In this document: positions 22,879 through 31,480 of the stretch, piece after piece
How the letters are laid out: each line of letters begins with the position of its first letter
How positions within the stretch are numbered: the stretch's first letter is position 1
Assembly: GCA_018830885.1 (NCBI GenBank)
Contig: JAHJRI010000190.1
Span: 1 to 39,976 of the forward strand
DNA length: 39,976 bases
Source of the DNA: a bacterium
GTDB taxonomy: Bacteria; SAR324; XYD2-FULL-50-16
Reading direction: 5' to 3'
The notes under the pieces: model-generated
What the model was told of the DNA's origin: nothing
Database searches by the model: none
Seen by the model: only the letters and a program-made list of their open reading frames with translations
Position numbers and translations under genes: made by a program

Positions 22879-25800
22879 ATGAAACCAAGACTTTCAATCC
22901 ATCATCTCAGCCTTTTTCTGGCGCTTCTGATTTCCTTATTTCTGCTTTCCCTGCTGCCCTCAAACGCTTCTGCTGCTGCAAAAGAGACTGAGAACAGGAA
23001 AAAAATCAAAATTCTGGAAAACACGTCAATTAAAAGCAATGGCCTCATATCAGGGCTGGTCAGAACAGGGGAGAAATCGATTGTGTTCAAGGGAAAGTTC
23101 GAGCTTGAAGACCCAACCGAAAAGATCACGGTCAACTGGTTTTCAGCCAATCAAAAGCAGTTCAAACCCTGGTTCAAGTCGACCTTTAAAACTGAGTCCC
23201 CAAAGATTTTCAAGGGACAGGAACTTTATATCAACGGTAATTTTGAAAAGCTTACCAAGGCCCTTTTCGACAAGCAGGAGGGTGAGGATTTAAAAGCTGA
23301 AGCTGAAGATCCTTCGCCTGCTGAATCCGGCTCTAAAGGCTCTGATGGTTCAGCTGATGCGTCTTCGTCCATCGGCTCGGAGTCCGGATCCCAAAGTCAG
23401 CAGACTCCAGGCGCCCCCGCAACCAATCCGGCTCCCACCACCACAGTGGACAGGACGGTCAGCTCGACTGCCACCGAGTCCTGCCCCCATGAAATCGCAG
23501 GCTCCCAGATCCATCTCAAAACCAAGACCATCACCACCTTCTCGGACGGCTCCACCGAAGAGTCAGCCTGCATCACGGCTTCAACCTACGATCTGCTCAA
23601 TACCTATGAGGGCTGCAGTCCCCGGCATGATTTTGTCAGCGCTGTGACCCATCTCCAGCAGAAGACCGGATACGTCAACGATGAAGGTAATTTCATCATG
23701 ACCCGAAGCTGCCATGATACCGGGACCACCTTCGTCCACCGGAAATCTGCGGCTTCCTGTGATGAGACCTTCGATAAAACCAACAACCTGATCTACCAGT
23801 CCAAAAAGACTTACTACACCGATATCAACGCCAATGTGCACTTCATCTCCGAGTGTATGATGGATGCGAATGACTTCAGGTCCGTCTCGCCTGAAGACTA
23901 CCTTCCCGAATACTCAAATGCGGACCGCGTCGCGCCTGCCTCCAGTCTGGCCTTTAAACGCTTTAAATACTATATCCAGCTGGGCGATAAAAAAGTCTAT
24001 GTCTCAGACTGGCAGGACGACCTCACCTCGCCCATGCCCATCTACCGGGACTACAACAACTGCACCTATTTTCACGACATCAATGCGGTGAGCAGCTCCA
24101 GGCAGTACCAGCTGGTCTATGACCGTGACGGGGTTAAAAAGTCGGTCAGCGGCTGTAAACCCGATCCCAATATGTCCTTTGCCCACATCACTGATGAGAA
24201 ATTCTGTACCCCTGATGTTATCAATCGTCAGCTTTATAAAAAGGTATCCACCTATTTCCTGGATGAGACCGGCAAACGTGTTGTTGTCGCAGACTGCTCT
24301 GTGACCGATGAAATACAGACCATCGATCCGGCTTTTGTCTCGAAAAACTACTCCAAATGCGATCCCAGTGTGGATCTGTCCCAGATGCGGGCTGTGGCCA
24401 GGTTTGTGGAGGAAGTCTCCTTAGGCACCCAGGTCAAGGAGATATCCACCTGTATAGCAGATCCCTCTGTGACCTACCCGATTGCAAACAGCGCTGCGGG
24501 CTGCGCCTACCGTATCGATACCGTAGGCGGTCTTGCCGTTATGCAGGAACGACTGTTTTTCAATGACGGTGCCGAAGATCATTTTGTATCAGAATGCAGG
24601 GATTCAGCCATCACCGCCCCCCTGATCAAGTCTTCAAGCTCGTGTATTCCCCAGGTATCCGGGAAAAACCTGGTTGAATACCAGGAGACTTACTATATCA
24701 ACGCCAACGGTGATAAAAAGGTGGTCGTTGCCTGCTCGGCAAGCGACGAGTTGCTGCCCATCACCGAAGATATGAAGACCTACGATTATGACAGCTGCAC
24801 AGATTCCATCGATTTAACTGCCATGAAAGCCTTCAGGCGCTATAAGACCTACGTCGATATCATGGGCAATCAGACCCTTTTGAAATCGTGCACCGTTGAC
24901 AGCGCTTCGGCCTACACCATCACCCAGACCGATGTCGGTTGCGGTATTCGCCATGACTTTTCAGCCGGCGTCTCCTACGTACAGAACAGGCTTTATTACA
25001 CCAACAGCTCAGGCTCCGATGTCGATGTAAAATCCTGCTTTGATACGCCTAAAACCTACACCCATTATAAAATGGTATCCAACTGCAGCCCGGTTTACGA
25101 CAGGGAGACGAACGTCACTTACGATACCAAAAAAACCTATTTCACCGATGACAACGGAAATGTGAATCATATCACCGGCTGCCTGATGGATATGTCCTCA
25201 TCAAAAGCAGTTTTATCATCGGATATCCAAAAGGAGTATCAAAGCGAAGATGAGGTGGATTTCGAGGCCCGGGCTGCCTACAAACGGTACCGGGAATACA
25301 TCGTCTTAAGCGGGGATAAAAAAGAATATATCTCAGCTGTCAAGGCCGATAAAGCGTCTCCCATGCCCATTGAAAAGGACTATGGTTCCTGTGATTTCTA
25401 CCATGATCAGGTCGGCCGTCAGTCCTTTCGACAGTTCGAGGAGGTGTACATCCGCGACGGTGTCAAAAAAGTCGTATCAGACTGCCAGAAGGATAATGCC
25501 CGGGTCTTTGCCCATATCACAGATGGCCAGTACTGTATCCCCAAAATCCAGTCAAAGATCGTCTACACCAGGGAGTCCACTTACTTTTTGGATGAAACAT
25601 CCAAACGGATTGTCGTCAAGGAGTGCGAGCTCAACGGAGCAACTGAAACCATCAATCCCTCGCTGATTGAAAAAGACTATTTAATCTGCGCCCCCAGAAT
25701 CGATCTTCAAGCCGGTGTTGCCCATGCGGCCTATAAGGAAAAAGTCACCTTCGATGAGACCGATAAATACCTTTCAGACTGTATTGAAGATCAACAGAGG

Positions 25801-27903
25801 TCTTACATCATCACCGAGACCGATTCGGGGTGTACCTACCGGGTTGATCTGGGCGCTGAAAAAGCAGTCCAGCAGAAACGACTTTTTTATAATAACGGTC
25901 TGGAAGATGTTTACCTGACCGCCTGTCGGGATTCTGCCTACGAGTTTGCCTTCGTTAAATCCACCGCCTTGTGCTCGCCTACCATCACCGATGACGGAAG
26001 CTCGTTTAACCAGCGGGAAGAGACCTACTTCATTGACGGCAGCGGGGTCAAACGCACCGTGATTGAGTGCAGCGAAAACGGGGTCAGCTACTTAATCCCA
26101 GAAGATTCCAAAACCAAGGACTTTACCCGATGCGAGCCCGATATCGTCGTTGATGAGATGGCGGCCTACGGCAGATATGAGCTTTTTGCCAAGGCTGGGG
26201 GTGAGAATGTGAAGATTCAGGACTGCACTGTTGATCCATCTGTTATCTACGCCATCGATGAGGACTACGCCTCGTGTCCGGTCAAGATCGACCGGGTGTC
26301 TGCGACCGCCATCCAGTACAAAAAGCTTTTTTATCGCAAAGGCAATGAGGATGTCTATGTCTCGGCCTGTATCGCTTCAGATACCGCTTATCCCATCCAG
26401 CAGACCGTTACCGGCTGCGATTACCGTATCGACATGGCAAACCTGACCGCCACCGCCCAGAAGCGGGACTACTACGATTCAGGAGGCTCGCTGCACTATA
26501 CAACAGAATGCTACGATACCACCGAAGCCACCCCCATTTTACAGTCTGCTGAATTCTGCCCGGTTGAACTGTCTGCAGACGGACTGTTCTTAATCGAAAA
26601 AAAGGAATCCTACTACATCAACGCAGACGGTCATAAGAAGATTGTCGAGGCGTGTAAGCCCACCGGCACTGTCACCCCGGTTCCCGAAGAAAACAAGATT
26701 CGCAACTATGCCAATTGCGATCCCATCTTAGACATGCCGAACAGCAGGGCTAATCTTCAATACCAGCTCTATGTGCACCACGGCAACGAAGAGATTATGA
26801 TCCAGGGCTGTACGCCGGATCTGGAGACCGACTACGATCTGTTTTTAGACTACAGTGAATGTGATCCCAGGATAGACCTGGTCAATGATGAAGTCACTGA
26901 AACCGCCAAATGGTACTACAAGGACGGTCTTGATGATGTCTATGTCACCAAATGCATTGAATCCGAAACCCGGTATCCCATTGAGTCCAGAACCGATGTC
27001 TGTGAGGTTTTAGCCATCGATAACGATCCTGACAACGTTATCCAGCAATCCAGGCTGTTCTACAGCGATTCCCAGGGACAGCTTAAGTACATTACCCCCT
27101 GCCAGCCCACCGGCAACGTCCTGGCAGTCACACAACCAGTCTGCTCCGATATTCAGACCGCCGGCAGCGCCCGCTATATTCACAACTATCCAGCCGGGCA
27201 AACTTATATCGCCGTCAAGGACATGTATGGCGAACAGGTGATTCAGAACTGTCATATGAGTGACAAGCATAATGCCATGACCCATTACCAGGAGTCCTGT
27301 GGTTGGGCTCATGATGACGCCAGGTTCAGGTCAACCTTAAAAGTCAGAACCTATATCACAGATGCGCTCACCGGTGCCAAGGTCTATCTGGACTCCTGCC
27401 ACACCTCCAATACCTATGTTTCCTACGCCTATATGGGCTTGACCAACATCGCAGGAAACAACGGCGGCAGTACGACTTGCGGCGCCGGACTCTATTGGGA
27501 TGGGAGTTTTCCTTCGGGTAGTTACTGTTATGTTTATGATAATGGCTGGAAATATGACCATTTTGCCTTCAACATCGATCAATTCAACGCCACTACCTCT
27601 TTGAGTCAATGGAAATCCGGCGGTTATGTTGGCGTTTTCAACCACTATTTAAGACCTGATGATACCAGCTACCATGTCTGGAAAAGCAATTACTGCGGGA
27701 TCAGGTCGGCAGAAATTATCGCAGCGGTTCCGCTTCATCTCCCGGTATCCCCACAAAATCCTGTGTGCGGATCGGTTACGACCTGCAACGAATATTTTTG
27801 CAATACAATACCTACCTCTCAACTGCCGCCAGTTACCAATGTCAATAAGGATTCTGCCAACCTTTTCGGCATGGATCATCTGGGCTGGACACCGAGCAAC
27901 TAA
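22879..27903 (+). CDS. Giant secreted cysteine-repeat protein in the type IV secretion operon
   Basis: The 1,674-residue protein has a Sec signal peptide (cleavage likely near SNASA), a unique N-terminal domain of about 125 residues, a Ser/Gly/Pro linker (about 145-200), then about 25 degenerate units of 44-53 residues from Cys202 to about 1520, and a C-terminal domain rich in Tyr, Gly and Cys (about 1520-1674). A typical unit runs C-x3-ID, an alanine-containing helix or strand, a basic residue, an aromatic strand such as RLFYNNG, then YVSAC about 30 residues after the first cysteine. The paired cysteines suggest one disulfide per unit and an extended periplasmic or surface fibre. I recognise no family. 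Location between virB10 and virB11, in the same operon and with a good GGAGAGG site, suggests a mating-contact or pilus-associated adhesin, perhaps a functional analogue of TraN. That role is inference. Confidence 0.9.
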   Translation: MKPRLSIHHLSLFLALLISLFLLSLLPSNASAAAKETENRKKIKILENTSIKSNGLISGLVRTGEKSIVFKGKFELEDPTEKITVNWFSANQKQFKPWFKSTFKTESPKIFKGQELYINGNFEKLTKALFDKQEGEDLKAEAEDPSPAESGSKGSDGSADASSSIGSESGSQSQQTPGAPATNPAPTTTVDRTVSSTATESCPHEIAGSQIHLKTKTITTFSDGSTEESACITASTYDLLNTYEGCSPRHDFVSAVTHLQQKTGYVNDEGNFIMTRSCHDTGTTFVHRKSAASCDETFDKTNNLIYQSKKTYYTDINANVHFISECMMDANDFRSVSPEDYLPEYSNADRVAPASSLAFKRFKYYIQLGDKKVYVSDWQDDLTSPMPIYRDYNNCTYFHDINAVSSSRQYQLVYDRDGVKKSVSGCKPDPNMSFAHITDEKFCTPDVINRQLYKKVSTYFLDETGKRVVVADCSVTDEIQTIDPAFVSKNYSKCDPSVDLSQMRAVARFVEEVSLGTQVKEISTCIADPSVTYPIANSAAGCAYRIDTVGGLAVMQERLFFNDGAEDHFVSECRDSAITAPLIKSSSSCIPQVSGKNLVEYQETYYINANGDKKVVVACSASDELLPITEDMKTYDYDSCTDSIDLTAMKAFRRYKTYVDIMGNQTLLKSCTVDSASAYTITQTDVGCGIRHDFSAGVSYVQNRLYYTNSSGSDVDVKSCFDTPKTYTHYKMVSNCSPVYDRETNVTYDTKKTYFTDDNGNVNHITGCLMDMSSSKAVLSSDIQKEYQSEDEVDFEARAAYKRYREYIVLSGDKKEYISAVKADKASPMPIEKDYGSCDFYHDQVGRQSFRQFEEVYIRDGVKKVVSDCQKDNARVFAHITDGQYCIPKIQSKIVYTRESTYFLDETSKRIVVKECELNGATETINPSLIEKDYLICAPRIDLQAGVAHAAYKEKVTFDETDKYLSDCIEDQQRSYIITETDSGCTYRVDLGAEKAVQQKRLFYNNGLEDVYLTACRDSAYEFAFVKSTALCSPTITDDGSSFNQREETYFIDGSGVKRTVIECSENGVSYLIPEDSKTKDFTRCEPDIVVDEMAAYGRYELFAKAGGENVKIQDCTVDPSVIYAIDEDYASCPVKIDRVSATAIQYKKLFYRKGNEDVYVSACIASDTAYPIQQTVTGCDYRIDMANLTATAQKRDYYDSGGSLHYTTECYDTTEATPILQSAEFCPVELSADGLFLIEKKESYYINADGHKKIVEACKPTGTVTPVPEENKIRNYANCDPILDMPNSRANLQYQLYVHHGNEEIMIQGCTPDLETDYDLFLDYSECDPRIDLVNDEVTETAKWYYKDGLDDVYVTKCIESETRYPIESRTDVCEVLAIDNDPDNVIQQSRLFYSDSQGQLKYITPCQPTGNVLAVTQPVCSDIQTAGSARYIHNYPAGQTYIAVKDMYGEQVIQNCHMSDKHNAMTHYQESCGWAHDDARFRSTLKVRTYITDALTGAKVYLDSCHTSNTYVSYAYMGLTNIAGNNGGSTTCGAGLYWDGSFPSGSYCYVYDNGWKYDHFAFNIDQFNATTSLSQWKSGGYVGVFNHYLRPDDTSYHVWKSNYCGIRSAEIIAAVPLHLPVSPQNPVCGSVTTCNEYFCNTIPTSQLPPVTNVNKDSANLFGMDHLGWTPSN
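23482..27450 (+). repeat. Coding repeats: about 25 cysteine-paired units, with an eight-unit super-repeat
   Basis: Within the giant protein, units starting at 23614 and 24940 (442 codons apart) begin parallel series of eight. Unit 3 matches unit 11, including a cysteine-less double-length insert ending in ASPMPIEKDY or TSPMPIYRDY; unit 4 matches 12 (HD, RDGVKK, FAHITD); unit 5 matches 13 (STYFLDET, VVV); units 6-9 match 14-17. A third, incomplete series may follow from 26275. Confidence 0.8.
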
Positions 27904-27912
27904 CACCAGAAT

Positions 27913-28959
27913 ATGGATATCCCAAAAACAACCGGCTTTTTAAACCAGACGCTGAAATGCATAGAGCGCTACCTTGCCATGAAAAATATTGTGGAGATTA
28001 TGATCAACCAGCCCTTTGAGGTGATCACCGAAGACAAAACGGGGAACTTTAAATTCTACAGGGATAAAAACCTCGATCTAAAAACCCTGGAAAAGCTCTG
28101 TCACGGGCTTGCCAACTATACCGGACAGGCCCTGTCGGTTGATTTTCCGGTGCTTTCCACCTTCATCCCCCACTGGGGGTACCGCTTTCAGGCGGTTGTC
28201 GGCCAGAATGTTCCCGATACCGGGATATCCATCTCCATTCGCATCGGCAATGTCTTAACCTTTCCCATGGACAATTATTTTTCAGATGAACCAAAGGATA
28301 TAGCCGGGGACAGGAAGGGAAAGCGGGTCCGGACGAACGCAGACGGCAATCTTGCAGCCTATATTGAATCTTTGATTGTAAAGGGGAAAAACTTCCTGTT
28401 TTCAGGCGGCACCTCCACCGGTAAAACCACCTGCGTCAATTCGATGATTCAGTATATTCCGAAAGACCTGCGCATCATCACCCTTGAAAACATGCGGGAG
28501 CTTTCGGTACCCCATCACAACCGGGTTCACCTGACCGCTTCAGAATCTAAAAAGTCTGATATCTACAAGCTGTTATCCAACTCCATCTTACGGATGAGAC
28601 CGGACCGGATCATCATTGGTGAGCTGACAACAGATCTGACAGAGTTTTACCTCAGACTGTCATCCACCGGACACGACGGCTCCATGACCACGGTTCATGC
28701 CGATTCTCCCACAAAGGCTCTGGACGCCATCATGCGCAACCTGATCATGGCAGGCGCCACCTTCGATATCAGTCTGATGGATTATATCGTCAATACCATC
28801 CACTATGTCGTCCAGCTCCATCGGACCACAAACAGGCAGATTACCGCCCATATCTTCAAGGCGGGCCTGGAGCTGGATAAAGACAAAAAAAACCCTGTAT
28901 TTACAGCGGTGCCCTTAAATTCGGCTGAAGACATCCAAGCGGCTGAAGCCGAAACCTGA
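27913..28959 (+). CDS. virB11: VirB11 hexameric secretion ATPase
   Basis: The 348-residue protein has the VirB11/PilT-type ATPase plan: an N-terminal domain, then Walker A SGGTSTGKTTCVNS near residue 163, the Asp-box region ITLENMREL, Walker B RIIIGEL near 234, and the His-box STGHDGSMTTVHADSP near 252. Such hexamers work with VirB4 and VirD4 to switch between pilus growth and DNA transfer. It starts 9 bp after the giant repeat gene, within the same operon, and is followed by virD4. Nothing appears missing; length is usual for the family. Confidence 0.95.
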   Translation: MDIPKTTGFLNQTLKCIERYLAMKNIVEIMINQPFEVITEDKTGNFKFYRDKNLDLKTLEKLCHGLANYTGQALSVDFPVLSTFIPHWGYRFQAVVGQNVPDTGISISIRIGNVLTFPMDNYFSDEPKDIAGDRKGKRVRTNADGNLAAYIESLIVKGKNFLFSGGTSTGKTTCVNSMIQYIPKDLRIITLENMRELSVPHHNRVHLTASESKKSDIYKLLSNSILRMRPDRIIIGELTTDLTEFYLRLSSTGHDGSMTTVHADSPTKALDAIMRNLIMAGATFDISLMDYIVNTIHYVVQLHRTTNRQITAHIFKAGLELDKDKKNPVFTAVPLNSAEDIQAAEAET

Positions 28960-29011
28960 GTTTAACCTGTTTTATGCCCTGTGTTCAGATTTGAAAACCG
29001 CTGATCCGGTG

Positions 29012-31156
29012 ATGGTTATGACCCAAAATAGTTCTGAGCTATATGATTTTTTAAGATTCGTCTGGTATCTGTTGCTGCTGCCACTGTTTTACGCTGCCAA
29101 CCGCTTTTACCAGTTCTACTTCGATACCGATGATACCTTTGTTTACTTCAGTCTGCTCAATCATTTTTTTGAGTCCGGCTATTCCTATCATCCTTTGCAT
29201 TTTGTGATCTCTTCAGCTGTTATCCTGACAGGCATGGGGCTGATCTTTTACTTCAACCCCTTTCAAAAGCTCTATGAACAGACCCGCCTGCACGGCTCCG
29301 CCCGCCTTGCCAATCTTGCCGATATCAAAAAACTCGGGCTCTTAAAAACCAAAGGAACCGTGCTCTGCAAATGGAATGGAAAAACCCTGTATGTCTCAGA
29401 GCCCTTGTCCATTTTGCTTTTGGCTCCTCCGGGAACCGGAAAATCAGCCGGCGTTGCCATCCCGACCCTGTTTAAAAATCCGCACTCCATCATTGCGCTG
29501 GATGTCAAAAAGGAGCTGTTTCAAATTACCTCCAGACACAGAAACACCTTTTCTGATGTGATGCTCTTTGAGCCCACATCCGATTCCACCAGCTGCTGGA
29601 ATCCCCTGGACCGCTCGGTACTGCCTTCTGAGTTCGCTGAAATATACGTGCGGGTTCAACAGATCGCAGCCAATATATTCATCAAATCGGAATCAACCTC
29701 TGATCCCTACTGGATCGATTCCGCCCGTGAACTGTTTGTCAATATTGCGATCGCCTTAATCGAACGCGACGGCGGAACTTCCATTCCCTTAGTCTATGAA
29801 GCCTCTTTGGGCGAGGGTGAAACCTCCAGAAAAGACGCCATTGCGGACTTAGGTGATGACGGAGGCAGGGCGGATCTGTACGAGCCGGTTGCCAAAAAAC
29901 TCAGTGCCTACCGTCATACCGCAGACCAGCAGTTTTCTGGAACCCTGGGAACCTTTGATACCGGTCTGATGGGCTTTCAGGATCCCCGGGTCAAAAAGGC
30001 GGTTTCCAGGTGCGATATCAAGTTTGAAGATCTCAGAGGGATTGAACAGGCAGATGGCTCGTTAAAGCCGGTCACCCTTTATCTGGTGATCAAACCGATT
30101 GATGTGGAGCGACTCTCACCCCTGATCCGTGTCTTTTTTGAATCCTTATCAAAGCATCTGCTTTCTACCCCCTGGGACAAAACGCGCGAGCACATGATTA
30201 CCTTTTTACTCGATGAGTTTCCAAGGCTGGGAGCCATGGAAGATATTATCAAGATGCCGGCCTTAAGCCGGGGGCAGGGGGTCAATTCCATACTAATCGC
30301 CCAGGATGCAGGTCAGATCGAAAGGGTGTACAAGAAGTCCGGACGTGAGGAGATCATGTCCACCACAGCCTACAAGATCATCCCCTCCCAGAACTCCTTT
30401 GAGTCTGCCAAACTGATCTCGGACTCGGTAGGGGATATGACCATCAAATCCAGCTCGTCGTCTTATTCCAACACCGATTTTATCAAGGCCAATACCACCC
30501 GGCGCGAGCAGGGTCAAAAGCTTTTGACCCCCCAGAGCATCATGTCTTTAAAATTTGGGGCCTGCTATATCATCTCCCAGTTTGCTTCAGAAACCCCGAT
30601 CAAGGGCAGACTCTACCTCTGGTTTAAAGACAAAAAGCTTTTAAAGCTTGCGGGGGAGCTTGATGAATCAAAGATTTTCAGGCCCGAAAACCATTTCAGA
30701 AACGTAAACCCCTTGGTTTCCGATGCTGCTGCCGGATTCTCCGAGGATGAACTGCCTTCCAAGGATATTATCGATCAGTTTTACAACTCTGATTCCGAAA
30801 CCGATGCGTCGGTGCCGGACACAATCTCAGAATCCGCTGATAGTACTCCCCTTTCGGATTCTTTAGGTTCCAATCCTGAGTCATCTTCTGATGATAGTCT
30901 GCCGTCCTCAACGGGAAATGACGGTCTTCAGGATTGTGACACCGGCAACCGGCGCTCCCCTGCTCAAGCAGGTCCTGATCTTGAAGATGAGACCACAGGA
31001 GTGTCAAAAGCCGGTTCTACCTTTGAGGACGGTCTCGTATTTCATGCTGATATTGATCCGTTGGACGATCAGTACCGGCAGTCCGAGTTTAATCGCTTAA
31101 CCGATCAATCCTTAGTCGCAGAAGCCATCGCCAAAGATGCCGCTTCCATCGGCTGA
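29012..31156 (+). CDS. virD4: VirD4/TraG coupling protein
   Basis: The coupling ATPase of about 714 residues recruits the relaxosome and pumps DNA into the channel. Two N-terminal membrane helices (FVWYLLLLPLFYAANRFY and FVISSAVILTGMGLIFYF) anchor it. Walker A LAPPGTGKSAG lies near residue 136 and Walker B FLLDEFPRLG near residue 399; GSARLA before Walker A is a typical TraG/VirD4 block. Beyond about 580 comes an acidic Ser/Asp-rich tail of about 130 residues, possibly a substrate-receiving or adaptor region. The start is uncertain: TTG at 28991, ATG at 29012 and ATG at 29018 are all possible and none has a good Shine-Dalgarno sequence. It ends the 20-kb operon. Confidence 0.93.
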   Translation: MVMTQNSSELYDFLRFVWYLLLLPLFYAANRFYQFYFDTDDTFVYFSLLNHFFESGYSYHPLHFVISSAVILTGMGLIFYFNPFQKLYEQTRLHGSARLANLADIKKLGLLKTKGTVLCKWNGKTLYVSEPLSILLLAPPGTGKSAGVAIPTLFKNPHSIIALDVKKELFQITSRHRNTFSDVMLFEPTSDSTSCWNPLDRSVLPSEFAEIYVRVQQIAANIFIKSESTSDPYWIDSARELFVNIAIALIERDGGTSIPLVYEASLGEGETSRKDAIADLGDDGGRADLYEPVAKKLSAYRHTADQQFSGTLGTFDTGLMGFQDPRVKKAVSRCDIKFEDLRGIEQADGSLKPVTLYLVIKPIDVERLSPLIRVFFESLSKHLLSTPWDKTREHMITFLLDEFPRLGAMEDIIKMPALSRGQGVNSILIAQDAGQIERVYKKSGREEIMSTTAYKIIPSQNSFESAKLISDSVGDMTIKSSSSSYSNTDFIKANTTRREQGQKLLTPQSIMSLKFGACYIISQFASETPIKGRLYLWFKDKKLLKLAGELDESKIFRPENHFRNVNPLVSDAAAGFSEDELPSKDIIDQFYNSDSETDASVPDTISESADSTPLSDSLGSNPESSSDDSLPSSTGNDGLQDCDTGNRRSPAQAGPDLEDETTGVSKAGSTFEDGLVFHADIDPLDDQYRQSEFNRLTDQSLVAEAIAKDAASIG

Positions 31157-31196
31157 TGATTGTTACTTTTATAAACCCCTTTAAGGAGTGTTCAAT

Positions 31197-31385
31197 ATGG
31201 ATTTTAAAGAAATCCCCTTTTCAAACGGCATTTTCGACCCCTCGTTTTTTTCGGTAAACCGGGACGATTTCGAATCGCTGATCAAACAGGAATTTTTTTA
31301 TTTTGATGAATCAGGTGAAGCGGTCGCGCTAATGTCCGATGCGGACAAGGCCTCTGTCGCCGAGTTTGATTCCAGATATTCATAA
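31197..31385 (+). CDS. Small acidic protein after virD4, function unknown
   Basis: A 62-residue acidic protein (many Asp and Glu, no cysteine, several Phe) begins at the ATG at 31197, with AAGGAG 8 bases upstream, which decides the start over the in-frame GTG at 31188. It lies 40 bp after virD4 and about 95 bp before the pentapeptide-repeat gene. I do not recognise it. A role as an adaptor or chaperone of the next gene product is possible but only from position. Confidence 0.6.
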   Translation: MDFKEIPFSNGIFDPSFFSVNRDDFESLIKQEFFYFDESGEAVALMSDADKASVAEFDSRYS

Positions 31386-31480
31386 AACCAAAAGCCTCAG
31401 CTCAGCGTTCTTGCCCGGCTGTGGAAGTCTTTAATTAACCCCATATCCATTTTACACGTTAATATTCAGGAGGAGTCATT

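Noticed and set aside
23581-23841. Minus-strand and alternate-frame ORFs within the giant repeat gene
   Set aside because: They follow the repeat structure of the plus-strand gene and have no start signals; the plus-strand protein has a signal peptide and cysteine periodicity.
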